The position numbers were made by a program, and so were the translations under genes. Shown here piece by piece: positions 31,775 to 43,650 of a stretch of 64,000 nucleotides of DNA (position 1 is its first letter; each line of letters begins with the position of its first letter). The notes beneath the pieces are model-generated. The model searched no databases, was not told the DNA's origin, and saw only the letters and a program-made list of their open reading frames with translations. The stretch is from positions 1 through 64,000 of the forward strand of contig JADGKB010000041.1 in the NCBI GenBank assembly GCA_027604185.1, given 5' to 3'. The stretch comes from Boothiomyces macroporosus (lineage: Eukaryota > Chytridiomycota > Chytridiomycetes > Rhizophydiales > Terramycetaceae).

Positions 31775-32104
31775 ATGAATTTCATGGATACAATCGCACT
31801 GACTCTGGATAGTCTATCACTTAAATTTGAAAACCCTGCACTAAAATCATTTGTAGACAATCATCCAATAGTATCAAAAGGAATAGCCGTAGGGTTAGCT
31901 GTACCGATAGCAACCACAGTTGGAGTTACGACAGTAATTGCTGGAACTTGTTTTGCAGTTGTTAGCGCATGCTGTTTAGGAGCCTTTGCAGTTACTTCTG
32001 CATTGTTACCATGTTACATTGTCGCATTACCACTCACAAATCAGAAATTCAAAAAGAGAGATTCAGTTGATTTGATTGAAGAAAATGGCAAGATATTGCT
32101 CTAG
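31775..32104 (+). CDS. Small hydrophobic membrane protein, 109 aa
   Basis: The frame starts at ATG 31775. It has a short polar N-terminus (FENPALKSFVDNHPIVSKG), about 60 mostly hydrophobic residues rich in Ala, Val, Thr and Cys (GLAVPIATTVGVTTVIAGTC onward), and a charged tail (NQKFKKRDSVDLIEE). The layout, a long hairpin-like hydrophobic core after NHP, recalls lipid-droplet LDAF1/promethin-type proteins, but I see no diagnostic motif and offer that only as a possibility. Codon content and a good ATG support a real gene. It is followed 198 bases later by the PAN-repeat gene on the same strand. Confidence 0.6.
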   Translation: MNFMDTIALTLDSLSLKFENPALKSFVDNHPIVSKGIAVGLAVPIATTVGVTTVIAGTCFAVVSACCLGAFAVTSALLPCYIVALPLTNQKFKKRDSVDLIEENGKILL

Positions 32105-32302
32105 AATTTAAGCCGGTCTTAATATATTTATTTTATGATTTCAAAACGCTCAGCTGTGGTGTAGAAATACAAACCTTACATGCAAACCTTAATTGCTGAA
32201 ATACATAACTTTAATTGCTGACAAGGTTGCTTTAAAATGATAAGAAAGCCCTTGAATTGTCTGCGAAATATTTTTTGAATCCTGAATAGACTTGAAAACA
32301 GG

Positions 32303-35300
32303 ATGCTTACATTTTTACTCTCCACAGTAATAGCTCAAAACTCCTATTATTACAATGGGTATATAATGTACCATTCTGTAGATTATGTGTTCAATACAAC
32401 CTGTGGATTTGAAAATGAATTTCAACCCCAGCTGCTAGTAACTGGTAGTGCAACACAATTAGTAGACTGTGGCAAATTATGCAGCTCGCAAATCGATTGT
32501 CAATATTTTCAACTTTACGATACATTATGCTACCTGTACTTTGGACCTGTAGAAAAATCTTCCATTACAACTGGACAGGGATGTGGAATATCAATCAACA
32601 ATGCCGATTATTATCCTGCAAGTAATGGCTTAATGAAATACTTGCATTTTGATTATAACTATTTCGGGATTAATATGAAAGAAACAAATGGGATGTATTA
32701 TGGAAAGTGCCTTTTCAATTCATTAAATTACAAACAGAGACATGCTTCTGATCCTATGCAGTGTGGATCTATCTGTGCCAGCTCTAATTGTACAAGATCA
32801 TACTACCGCGATAATGTCTGTTTTATATATATGGATCATATTGTGCTGGATACGATATTACCAAATGATTATTCTACCTGCTTTATCAATTCAAAAACCT
32901 CTGCTTGTAAAGCTGATGGGGTTTTTATTAAATGTGATAAACACATAGTGAAAAAACAGTCTGTCTTGTATTATGGTGCTGAACTGGATTTGGATAACAC
33001 ACAAGACTATGCATTCGGAATTTTCAATTATAATTTGCTAGCCAGTACTTTTACAGCAAATGGACAGTGTAATTATGCATCTTACAAACAATGCGTGGAA
33101 GCATTCAAAAATGAAACAAAATCTTACACTGTGTTAACCTTTGATTCTGCTTTCAAGTGCTGTTTATATACCGTTCCAATTGGACCTCTAGCAGATTCCT
33201 CTATTTCAGGTTTGTCCGTTGAAGTGGGAGTTTCGTTAGTACACTCGAATTGTAGTGTTGAAAAGGATAATTGGATGAGTTGCAATGGCTATGGAAAGAA
33301 CTCTACTGTATTTAACACTTGTCTGGCTACTCTGTATTCAAAAAACTCTAGCATTTATATAATCGATCCAGGATGTTCACTATCCAATGCCTTTGATCTT
33401 CAAATGAATAGCATTGTTACATTGGAAGAGTGCATGGAGATTTGCCACAACAACCAATCATGTCAATCAAACTATTGGGTACCATTAACTCTTGGTTCAA
33501 ATACAACTACAGATATACCTGCTTCCAACAAAACTCAATTAGAATTGGGCACCTGCAACTTACCACCTACAAGTAACAACGGAACAGTGTTTGCTGATGT
33601 GATTAGTAACAACTGTGTCTTCAATGGCACTACTCAAAAATGTAAAGATGTAAATGATGTCTACAACAGGTATCCCATGGACATATACTTGAATGGAGTT
33701 GCATTCAGAAAGGATTTCTACTCGCCCTTTTATGTGGCAAAAGATTGTACATTTAGAAACTTGGTAAACGTTCAAGTTACTCCAACCTCGACAACAGACT
33801 GTAAAGCAGAATGTTTATCTAACCCTAATTGCTCACATTTCATGAATTTATTCGCATCCTGTTTCAAATTTTCTGGAATACCATTATCACAACAGATTGT
33901 ACCTAGAAATACCTCTACCTGCTACATTCATGAAAAATCTTTTGACTGTTTATTCAATGAATCTTTGGCCGACTGTGTGAATGAATTTCAGTACCAAGCG
34001 ATTTCCTTGAATGGCGTTCTATTACACGAAAATGAACATGAGTTTTATGGGGATAATTGTAACATTACATTTGCACAACCTTCATCATCTTTACCAGAAG
34101 GTGATTTCGCTGTTTGCAGAGAAAACTGTTTGAAGGATCCAGATTGTAAAGTGTCAAGTTTTGCAAATGGGGTTTGTGATCGGTACACTCAGGATATAGA
34201 CGAAAAAGTAAACTTTTACGAAGCTAGTGGTTCAAGTTGTCAAATAGTAAAATCGAGAACCGATATGGCTGTGTACGGGAGGAATTTACAATTCAACTTG
34301 CGTAAAGGCGAAACACATAATCCAAACGATTTTAATTTTGGATTGAAATACCAAAATATTGATATTTTAAACCTTCCATATTCACCTGATGGGATTACTG
34401 TATTTCACTATTTCACCAATACTATTGGATGCGAATGGATTGAACAAGATGACAGAATCATTGACACTGCATTGTTTATCATGGATCAACAAACTTGTGC
34501 CTGGCTATGTTACATGAACGTCGATTGCACACATTTTGACTATGAATTTACAGAAAACTATAGTTATGGCACTTGCAGCCTGAAATCCCATTTTTCAAAT
34601 GAAATCCAATTGATCAACAATCCTTCAATCAAGTGTGGAAGCTTGACTGAAAGGAACGCTTGCATCGAGCAAGATGGAAAAATTATATGTGATGGGCAAG
34701 ACTCACAGGTTACCCAAAACAACTTTGAAGACGTATTCTTTAACGGCTACTTGTTTTCACATTTCCAAGATTTGGCACTAAATTACAAATGCCATTGGAA
34801 AAACAGTAATCCAATTCAATCTACGCCAATTAATTTCGGTTCACAGTGTGCGTACTTGTGTCAAAGTTTGCCTAATTGTACTTTTTATGATTGGATTCGT
34901 ACAATGGAGTACAATACTCTTCCAACGTGCAATTTGTACGGCGGCCAACTTGATACATCGCTAATGGAACCATCCTGGCACGAATGTGGTTGGAAAATGT
35001 CTACTAGTAACTGCAAAGTTGTTCCAGGCTCAACTAGCTTAGTGTGTGCCAATTCCACCTTACCTTCAGTAGTTGAAAGTACCACCACTCAAGCAACTAC
35101 ATTTATCCAGGGTACGACCGTGGTTCACGGAACGACAGTTGCAAATGCTACTCTTGTCAACAATGGAAGCAGTGCTACTATTATTGGGGGTAGCCAAGTT
35201 GGCGACAGTGGCCAAATACTGAGTGTAATAACAGAGTAACTACATTTAATTTTAGTGCTCCAACTTTGACTGAAAATCTGGCTAGTCCAACTGTCACTGT

Positions 35301-36247
35301 TGTAGAAACAATAATTTCCAGGAAAAATGAAGAACGCGAATTACCTCCATCAGTTTACTATTCTGTAACTATTGGAGCATTAATAGGAAGTATTTTCTTG
35401 AATGTTCTACTCGTTGCAGCTCTTGTGAAATTCAATAAGGATCTGTCCCAATCGCTTGATACAGCTTCGTCAACTGGTCTTAAAACTACCTCAATAGCGC
35501 AGAATCCAAACTCGCTTGAACTATCAAAATTGCCTTCTCTCACTAATAGTGTATTAATAGCCAAATTTCAAGAAATAGACAACAAAAATAGAACTATTGC
35601 CCAAGTTTCTAGTATAATGTGGTCTAGCCCCGTATCTGCAATCTATTTATTCGCAAACCAGGAAGGGATGGTTATTTTCAATCGACTTTTATTATTCTTT
35701 CTATATCCTAGAAATATTTCCTTTACAGTACATTTGATTAATACAGGCAGCTGAAGATGTAGACCAAGACGGTTTTACTAGAGTATCCAAAGGGGATTGT
35801 ATCACTCTTAAACTTCACAGTTTTGATGGGTCATTTTTGGGGACTAACGAAACCAAAGAATTGGTAGGCAAATTTCCAACTAGGATCATACCTCCACCTA
35901 AAGAATGTCCAAAACTTATACTAGTTCATTGTCCAGAATATGAAGAATATTCTGACCCAGCGCAATACGAATTTTTTGAAAACACCAAAGAAAGATTCCC
36001 TCAACTTGTTTCGCTTGTCAAGGTAGAGGATTATCTATCGCTTGTTCCAAATCAATACTTTTCAAGTGGGATTTTCCAATCTTTGAGTAACATCAAAATT
36101 ATAGTCAGTGGCTCTCATGATATGATGCGATTCATTTACACCTATATGGATAGTGTCGCAGATGAAATGTGGTCGTATATTGATACCAGTCTCGTCACCT
36201 ATGACTATGATATCGCTGATGATAACTATCCATTCGAATACAATTAA
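32303..36247 (+). CDS. Large PAN/apple-like repeat membrane protein with cytoplasmic SH3-like domain
   Basis: A 1301-aa protein with a signal peptide (LTFLLSTVIAQNS), an extracellular region of about 970 residues, one membrane helix (YYSVTIGALIGSIFLNVLLV, about 1012-1034) and a cytoplasmic tail. The outside region has at least seven Cys-rich PAN/apple-like units, recognisable by DCGKLCSSQIDCQYFQ, CGSICASSNCTRSYY, ECMEICHNNQSCQ, DCKAECLSNPNCSHF, VCRENCLKDPDCKVSSF, CAWLCYMNVDCTHFDY and CAYLCQSLPNCTFYDW, and many N-glycosylation sites. A Thr/Ser-rich stalk precedes the helix. After the 19-nt intron the tail reads AEDVDQDGFTRVSKGDCITL then GKFPTRIIPPP, which looks like an SH3 fold. Introns are 35236-35255 and 35728-35746. 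A surface-sensing or adhesion role is inferred. Confidence 0.8.
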
Positions 36248-36262
36248 AATTGATCATCATTT

Positions 36263-37310
36263 TTATTCTGGGTGTAAAATTAAAAAGTTTTGCATTTCTA
36301 CATCAGTGTATTGTTTCAATTCCAATGCCATTTCGTATAGCTCCGCATCATTATTATACATTACAGCGTTTGCGAGCACTTGCATTACATCTCTATGGAA
36401 TTCTGCAGTAGTTTGCACTTGTCTATTCCTGATCCTGCTTTTCACTGTTTCTAGGCATAGTGGGTTAAAGATATATTTTGAATAGTTGGCATCTTTTGGG
36501 TGTTTAAGAAATAGGTTTCCCGCCCGATGGTCTGCAATCTTGTGCCATATCATTAGAGCTGTTTTCTGCCAGGTGTTGTTTTTCCTTTTCTTTGTTTCTT
36601 CTAAAATTAATGGCAAATACCTTCGTTAGAGTCTAAATCCGACATATCGCTGGATTCAACCGACTTTTGTTTCTTGATCGCTGAATAAGAATTGAATTAC
36701 CTATTGGTCTTAGTTTATCTGCTTTTGTCTGTGAAGTCGTCTTTGTGATATCAGTAGAACTTTGTTCAGATTCTTCAGAGTTTTTTGTTTCCGCTTCATC
36801 ACTTTCTGATTTTGCATCCTGTTTACTTAATTCCTCTTCAGCGGTTCCAATATTCTCATCCTGTGTGGGTTCACTTTGATCTTCCTGTACTTGCGGATCT
36901 ACCTCCATATCCGTGTCGTTTTCACTATTAGAATTCTTATTTGCCTTTCCAGAAGTTGATATCACTGGTTCATCTGGTTCCATGTTATCGTCCAGTCCGT
37001 CTTGTGCTTTATCATCATTTTCAATGGTCTGAATCGTTTGGACTGAATCAAACTCCAAACTTTGTGCAGACTGTTGGTCTAAAGCCATGTACTGTCGCTC
37101 CAAATTCGCTAGCATGCTTTTTATCTCTTTTATCCGCAAATGGGACAATTCTGCTTGTAGCTCCAAGAGCCCTTCTTTTGGTAGCTGCTGATAAATCTCG
37201 AGACACTGCTCGATAGGGTTATTATTTTGCTCTAAACATTCTTTAATTTTACCCCAATCGTGGTTTAATTTTATTGTTAGTTGAACTACCAGCAATTTCA
37301 ATTCCGTCAT
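36263..37310 (-). CDS. BRD8/Bdc1-like bromodomain protein (NuA4-type complex)
   Basis: A 335-aa nuclear protein. The N-terminus (DWGKIKECLEQ, then a coiled coil with LRIKEIKSMLANLERQYMAL) matches the start of BRD8-type subunits, a long acidic Ser/Glu/Asp-rich linker follows, and the C-terminus is a bromodomain: MIWHKIADHRAGNLFLKHP, FNPLCLETVKSRIRNRQVQT, EFHRDVMQVLANAVMYNNDA. Bromodomains read acetyl-lysine; the conserved Asn of NAVMYN is present. In fission yeast and animals such proteins belong to the NuA4/TIP60 acetyltransferase complex. Introns are 36681-36700 and 36601-36620 (20 nt each) and must be removed to link linker and bromodomain. The gene for SWC4, another NuA4/SWR1 subunit, lies 5 kb away. 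Confidence 0.87.
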
Positions 37311-37522
37311 TTGGTGATCAAAAAATGAAAATGAAATTATGTGACTGATAAATACTGGTCAAAGCACGTTGGTCAATCTATTGGCTAGAAATGAATTATA
37401 AACAGTTTCCGAACTTGTAATGAAACTAACCGAGCTTACTTTATTCAGGACTTGGACTTTCTTTGAATCAATTTACCTGTATATCTCTTGCTAAATTTCT
37501 ATTTTCAGTTTCAATTTTTTTC

Positions 37523-38743
37523 ATGTTGAAATCAGTTCAGAAAACCAGAATATTTTTTGCCAAGTTACAGAGTCATTCGACCCATTCAAACAGCAGAAAG
37601 AGATTGGAATCCGTGGAGATAGTGAATTTCAAATGTTGGTATTCAACCAGCAAGCAGAATGCTGTGCAAATTTTTACAAAGGATTGGCTGAATAGAGCAA
37701 GTCAGATAGAGTCGGTGAATTTTGAATTGCCGATAAATCAGATCCCTACACCATCTGAAAATTTAACATTGATTGATAGATTCAAAGACCACCCCCAATT
37801 TGATTTGATTTACGTGTGTGCAAAGTATTCACAATTGGATCTTGATGAAGCAGCAACGTTAGTGGGCAATGATATCCGAATCAATGAAATACTAGTAGCT
37901 TCAATATTGTATTCAAGTGGAATTGAAGCGGCAACAGAATTCCTTGCAGCTAACGACATCAAACTCACTCTTTTCCTTTCTCTGTTGTTTTGCAAATACA
38001 GTCTGGACCAAAACCAGTCGATATTGTTCTTCAAATATTTCAATCTCCTTAGAAGTACGTGGCAGCCACTATCCAGAGCAAACTATGAATGCTTAGTTAG
38101 GTGGCATTTGGAATATATAATCAGAAAGAGCGACTATTTCTATGACAGATTTCTGTTTCTCAAAGGGCACCAAAAGGAAGTTGGCAAAAGGGTGCAAGTC
38201 ATGTTACTTTCTCTGAAATGGTTGCTGAACTACATGTCACTGAATGATATGAAACCAGACTCTCTAATTTATCACAACCTCATTTTAGGATTCTGTAGAG
38301 CGGATTTAACAGAGCTTGCGTTAATGTATTATGCTGAATACAAGAAATATTACAAACCAACTTCTGCGATATTGGATTACTTGATTATTTCTCACTGCAG
38401 ACAATACAATCTTGACTCTCAAGTAATGGTAAACGATTATAGGGCCGTTATCCAAGAATTGATAAAGGAATACCCAGATACACTAAATGATTTCGTGCTA
38501 TATCACTTGGGCTTGTTTGAAATGCAGTTCGCAGATTCCAAGAGCTCTTCATATTTTGAAAAGATGAGATGGAACGTTAAATGGTCTAAAAAGCAAATGG
38601 GCCCAAAGGTAGAGTTCCTGCAAAGCCAAACCACACCAGTTAGCCATAACGATTTCAAAAGGCTTGCGAGAAACGGGTATACCAGAGAAAAGGTTTGGAA
38701 AACAGTAGTTGGTGACTGGGACAATATTAGAAACTTGATATAA
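37523..38743 (+). CDS. Mitochondrial PPR-like helical-repeat protein
   Basis: A 406-aa single-exon protein beginning MLKSVQKTRIFFAKLQ, a basic amphipathic presequence suggesting the mitochondrial matrix. The body is alpha-helical throughout. One clear pentatricopeptide unit is KPDSLIYHNLILGFCRADLT followed by ELALMYYAEYKK, and a second, degenerate one starts KPTSAILDYLIISHC. PPR proteins bind organelle RNA. The C-terminal part (KKQMGPKVEFLQ, NGYTREKVWKTVVGDW) does not match a family I know. The in-frame TTG further upstream (37463) is not used because the ATG gives the better targeting signal. Confidence 0.6.
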   Translation: MLKSVQKTRIFFAKLQSHSTHSNSRKRLESVEIVNFKCWYSTSKQNAVQIFTKDWLNRASQIESVNFELPINQIPTPSENLTLIDRFKDHPQFDLIYVCAKYSQLDLDEAATLVGNDIRINEILVASILYSSGIEAATEFLAANDIKLTLFLSLLFCKYSLDQNQSILFFKYFNLLRSTWQPLSRANYECLVRWHLEYIIRKSDYFYDRFLFLKGHQKEVGKRVQVMLLSLKWLLNYMSLNDMKPDSLIYHNLILGFCRADLTELALMYYAEYKKYYKPTSAILDYLIISHCRQYNLDSQVMVNDYRAVIQELIKEYPDTLNDFVLYHLGLFEMQFADSKSSSYFEKMRWNVKWSKKQMGPKVEFLQSQTTPVSHNDFKRLARNGYTREKVWKTVVGDWDNIRNLI

Positions 38744-38843
38744 TTAAATACCGCGTTGCTATACTCTGAAAATATAAATATATTCTTCTCGTTCCTGTGC
38801 CACATTTCATTAGACGACGGAGAATTTTTTCAGTCATCAAGAA

Positions 38844-39892
38844 ATGTTGAGATTGGCAAAAACTAGTATTCAAATGATTAACAGCAGTCAGACAATACTC
38901 TACCCATACCTATGACAGCAATGTTTTAAACATGGCAATTAACAAAAATACCAAAGTAATTTGCCAAGGATTTACCGGAAAACAAGTACCAATGAATATG
39001 ACACTAGGGAACTTTCCACTCCAAGCAAGCTATAGAATACGGAACCAACATGGTTGGAGGTATTTCACCAAAGAAGGCCGGAAGCACCCATCTTGGATTG
39101 CCAGTATTTGGGTCTGTCCAAGAAGTATTTAATGTTTTACAATAGGCTGTCGATAAAGTAAAACCAGACGCTTCAGTTATTTATGTTCCGCCACCTGGTG
39201 CCGCTGCTGCTATCATTGAAGCTATCGAAGCTGAAGTACCTCTAGTAGTTTGTATCACTGAAGGTATCCCTCAACAAGACATGGTCAAGGTTACCAAAGT
39301 ACTAAAATCACAAAGTGCTACACGTTTAATCGGACCTAACTGTCCTGGTATTATTGCCCCTGGAGAATGCAAAATTGGAATTATGCCTGGACATATTCAC
39401 AAAAAGGGTAAAGTTGGAATTGTTTCTCGTTCTGGAACTTTAACATACGAAGCTGTTGGTCAAACAACTGCTGCTGGTCTCGGCCAATCTTTGTGTGTTG
39501 GTATTGGTGGCGATCCATTCAACGGAACCAACTTTATCGACTGTCTTAAAGTATTTTTGGACGATCCAAACACTGAAGGTATTATCCTTATTGGTGAAAT
39601 CGGTGGAAGTGCTGAAGAAGAAGCTGCTGAATACCTCATTCAACACAACCTCACAAAAGCTAATCCAAAGCCAGTTGTTTCATTCATTGCTGGATTAACT
39701 GCTCCTCCTGGCCGTCGTATGGGTATTTTTGCATTGATTATAGGTCACGCTGGTGCAATCATTTCTGGAGGAAAAGGTAAAGCCGAAGATAAAGTACTTG
39801 CTTTGGAAAAGGCTGGAGTGCGTGTAACCCCATCTCCTGCTAAACTTGGTGTGTTTATGCGTGAAGAAATGGAAAAGTTGAACCTTGTTTAA
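38844..39892 (+). CDS. Succinyl-CoA ligase alpha subunit, mitochondrial
   Basis: The alpha subunit of the TCA-cycle enzyme making succinate and ATP or GTP, about 321 aa. Spliced, it begins [20 protein letters not shown], a mitochondrial presequence, then [43 protein letters not shown] and [14 protein letters not shown] with the phosphorylated histidine. Introns are 38866-38884 (19 nt), 38986-39007 (22 nt), 39125-39145 (21 nt) and 39723-39743 (21 nt). The last has no in-frame stop; left in, it would insert seven residues between RRMG and HAGAI in the active-site loop, which is invariant in the family. The beta subunit is not in this window. Confidence 0.95.
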
Positions 39893-40017
39893 ACCGCAAA
39901 CATAATAAATTTCATCAGAGCCTCTTATTGTTTGTATCAAATGCGGTAGTGATTCATAGTCAAGAAATGCGAGCTGCTTCGCCACTTTGGGAATGAAAGG
40001 AGTTTACTAATCTCGAA

Positions 40018-42425
40018 ATGGCAACAAAGGTGAGAATTGGACGGCCATTCAGCTCCAAGCCTGTAAGTGTACCGTAATATAGAAAAATACCGATGAGCAA
40101 TGGGAAATCATTTCAACTGGAATGAAGGAAATCTTTAACCACAATTCATCAAAGCTATCATTCGAAGAACTCTACCGATCTGCGTACACAATGGTACTGC
40201 ACAAGGACGGTGAAAAGCTGTATCAAAATGTAGCGAAACTGATTACAGAGCACTTGTCCCAAGTTATCCAATTGAAAATTGTACCCAGATTTCCTCCTGG
40301 GCATAATGATATTTCGATAACTGAGGGACAGGCATTCTTGCAGGCAATAAGAGGCACTTGGGATGAACATATGACTGCCATTGGGATGTTTAGTGACTTG
40401 CTCAAATACATGGTAACGATCGCTAATTCAGGATCGGTCGTACCTTTCATACAAAGGATTACCACTTACATACGATATGTGTTTGAATGTGTATCGAGAT
40501 ACTGTAATTTTATCAAAGGAATTCTCGCTGAAAAATAAGATTATTGACAGCTTGCTGAGATTGATTCACTATGATCGGGAAGGACATGTAGTCGACAAGA
40601 TGCTGTTGTCTAAGATTGTAAAGATATTTATGGTCTTGTCAGCACCAGGAGTTCAATCAAAACTTACCAGTTTGTATGACACCGATTTGGAAGGAGCTTT
40701 TTTGGCTGGTTCAACATTGTTTTACAGGAATGAAAGTCAAAGGTTATCTGATTGCAGTGCAATTGAATTCTTTAGCATGGTATACAGAATCTAAATGTAG
40801 GTGAAAGCTAGGCTCGATGAAGAATCTACCAGAGTATCAGTAGTACTTTCTCCTACAACTGAAAAAAAAGTATTGGACATAGTAGATTTTGAATTGATAA
40901 CCAACAATGTACAGAAACTGATCGAGGTATCCTTAGTTTGACCAGTTAGATGGATTCAGGACTAATTTCAATGATTAAAAACGAGAGAATAGATGCACTC
41001 ATGACCATGTATGACATTTTCAAAAGAGTCCCTACAGGACATCCAGAAATGCGACAAGCACTTGCAGCATATATCAAAGAACTGGGCAGACAAATCCCGT
41101 CACCTGAATCAGCAGAAAAATCATCAAAGTCAAATTCCACAATTAAATGGGTGGAAGCAATGCTTCAGCTAAATATGAAATTCGAAAACTTGCTCACGAC
41201 TTGCTTTAACAATGACACGCTATTCGAGGCGGATATCAATTCTGCAATGCAAACCGTTGTCAATGGGTGCCAAGAATCACCAGAATATGTAAGTTTGTAT
41301 ATGGATCATATCCTGCGTCAACAAAATAAGGGTAAATTGGATGAAGATTTCAATATTGTCGCAGATAAATCAATCGCTATTTTTAGATTTTTACAAGAAA
41401 AGGATCGTTTTGAAAGATATTACAAGCAACATCTTGCAAAACGAATGTTGCAAGTAAAGATCAATAATGAAGATTCAGAAAAGATTTTACTCTCCAAACT
41501 AAAAGTGATTGTTATCTAATGTAGCTTGAATGTGGGTACCAATTCACTTCAAAATTGGAAGGAATGTTTACAGACTCGCGGTTATCTCTTGATTTGTCCA
41601 GTGCATTCAAGCAGCAAGTGCTGCAGAAAGGAATTTCAGCCCCTGAACTGTCCGTTTCAGTTTTAACATCTACATATTGGCCATTTTCCTTGTCAGACAA
41701 TACCAGTGTCGTTCCAGCAGAACTTGAATCAATCGTACACTCGTTTGAAAACTTTTATTTATCAAAGCACTCTGGAAGACGTTTGCAGTGGTTAAAGAAT
41801 ATGGGTACCGCTGATTTAAAGATCAGCTTTGGTTCAACCACCAAAGAAGTAAATATGAGCACACACTGCATGTTTATATTGCTCAACTACTTTAAAGAAG
41901 GAAATGATCCTGTGCCTTTCAGTGTGATTGCTGAAGGAAGTGGTATTCCTCCAAAAGAATTGGTTCGCACTCTCCAAACTCTTTCATTAGGTAAATCATG
42001 TTGACCGTAGGTAAATATAGGCTTTTGATAAAATCAACAAAACAAAAAGAGGTAGCACAGGATGACACTTTCCAATTCAATACTCAATTTACCTCCCCGT
42101 TATCCAAGATTAAGATTTTAACAATTTCATCTGCTGAGAATGCGACTGATAAACAGGAGCGCCAGCAAACTCTGGATAAAGTAAACGAAGACCGCAAACA
42201 CCAAATTGAAGCATCCATTGTCAGAATAATGAAATCAAGAAAGACCCTTGAGCACAATGTCTTGGTTTCCCAAGTAATCGGACAGTTGGCATCCAGATTT
42301 ACACCTGTTCCTAGTATGGTTAAGCAGCGAATAGAAAGCTTGATTGAAAGAGAGTATTTGGAGCGTGATGCACAACAAAAGTACCTTGGATTAACGATAG
42401 ATCTATGTATCATTATTTGGCATGA
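40018..42425 (+). CDS. CUL3: Cullin-3 ubiquitin ligase scaffold
   Basis: A 754-aa scaffold joining BTB substrate adaptors to the RING protein Rbx1. The N-terminus MATKVRIGRPFSSKP and SFEELYRSAYTMVLHKDGEK are cullin-3 features. Further marks are HLAKRMLQ, LKLECGYQFTSKLEGMFTDS, the winged-helix part QIEASIVRIMKSRKTLEHN with the neddylation lysine, and the end YHYLA. Introns are 40063-40082, 40413-40431, 40780-40800, 40927-40949, 41505-41524, 41991-42010 and 42381-42400 (19-23 nt). Removing the last gives the typical C-terminal YxYxA. A MATH-BTB protein at 19.9 kb is a candidate adaptor. CDC34 and RPN1 lie just downstream. Confidence 0.96.
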
Positions 42426-42524
42426 ACCAATAAACTGTCATTATATCATTCGGCTATTTTAAACGAATCTTTTTCTATTATTACAGAGAGGTTGACTTTT
42501 CGAGTTTTTCCCATTTCCAAATCA

Positions 42525-43466
42525 ATGGAGTTTATTGATTTATGCGGTGGCCTTCCCCCACTAGTGTTATCCCGCAACTACAAAGACCAAACAACCAGCA
42601 ATACCAAATGGGAATGGAAAAAGACCAGAGAGCACTGCAATTTACACAGTTGGACCAAGGATGGGGAAATGATTCAGCCTTTACCTACAACCAAAGTACT
42701 TGAATACACTGATGAGGAATACGAGCTCTTAAAAAGTTATTCATTTTAATATAGATCCTAACTGGACAAGAGAAGAAACGGATGAGCTGATGCAGTTGGT
42801 TAAAGAATACAACCACAGATTCCATATAGTAAAGGATCGCTTTTCAATGGAGAAATCAATGGTGGATATCAAACAGAGATACTTTCAAATTAATAGAACA
42901 CTGTTGAATCACAGGGAAAAGAAGAAGGGATTTATTTTCGATGCGAGTAGAGAAGCTAAACGAATCGAAAATATTGAGCGATTGATTAATCGAACACAAG
43001 AAGAGCTGGACAATGAAGAGTTGCTGTACAGTCAAATCAAGCAACGCTCTAATAGCAGCTACGATGATCGGCTATACAAGATCATGTCATTCAACCTTGA
43101 AGCAACCAATTCAATAGGAGAGAAAAGTAAGTTGGTTTAATGTAGGCGCCAATCTAAAGAAAAAGAAGGTAAGGAAGGAAGGGGTGTATCTCGCTTCTCG
43201 ACCGCTTTTGAAACAACAAAAGATTGCTGCTGTTCTAGAGGAATATGGCTACAGTAATTGATGCTAATATAGAACCTATTAGAATGCCGAGTGTGAATGT
43301 AATGGAACATTATGAAACACTTCACTCCAATATATGTATACTATTAGATCTGAAAAAGAGTATTGACAAGATGCAGTTGGAGATACGGAACAGCGACGGA
43401 CTAAAGAAGCGAACCCATACCAACGTTTACCATACCCCGCGGGACAAGAAGCAACGCATTAATTAA
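42525..43466 (+). CDS. SWC4/DMAP1, SWR1-NuA4 chromatin complex subunit
   Basis: A 294-aa nuclear protein shared by the SWR1 remodeller and the NuA4 acetyltransferase. It has WEWKKTREHCNLHSWTKD and LEYTDEEYELL, then the SANT-like domain NPNWTREETDELMQLVKEYN, HRFHIVKDRFS and VDIKQRYFQINR, and a coiled coil (IERLINRTQEELDNEEL). The C-terminal part KPIRMPSVNVMEHYETLHSN is also typical of DMAP1. Introns are 42736-42754, 43127-43145 and 43254-43272, all 19 nt. It is shorter than the yeast (476 aa) and human (467 aa) proteins and lacks their N-terminal extension. It starts 99 bases after the cullin-3 stop. Confidence 0.9.
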
Positions 43467-43650
43467 ATAAAATTGTCTGTTGCGAGTCTGTGCTTAAGAA
43501 AGTTTAATTACAATCAATCAATATTTAAACAAATTAATAATGAGATCTCTATAGACAAAAGATAGATCTCCATTCTGACATTGTGTTTCAACTTGAAGGT
43601 TTCATGCGTGCCTCAAGTTAAATTTACCACTCAAAAATTTAGAAAATTTA

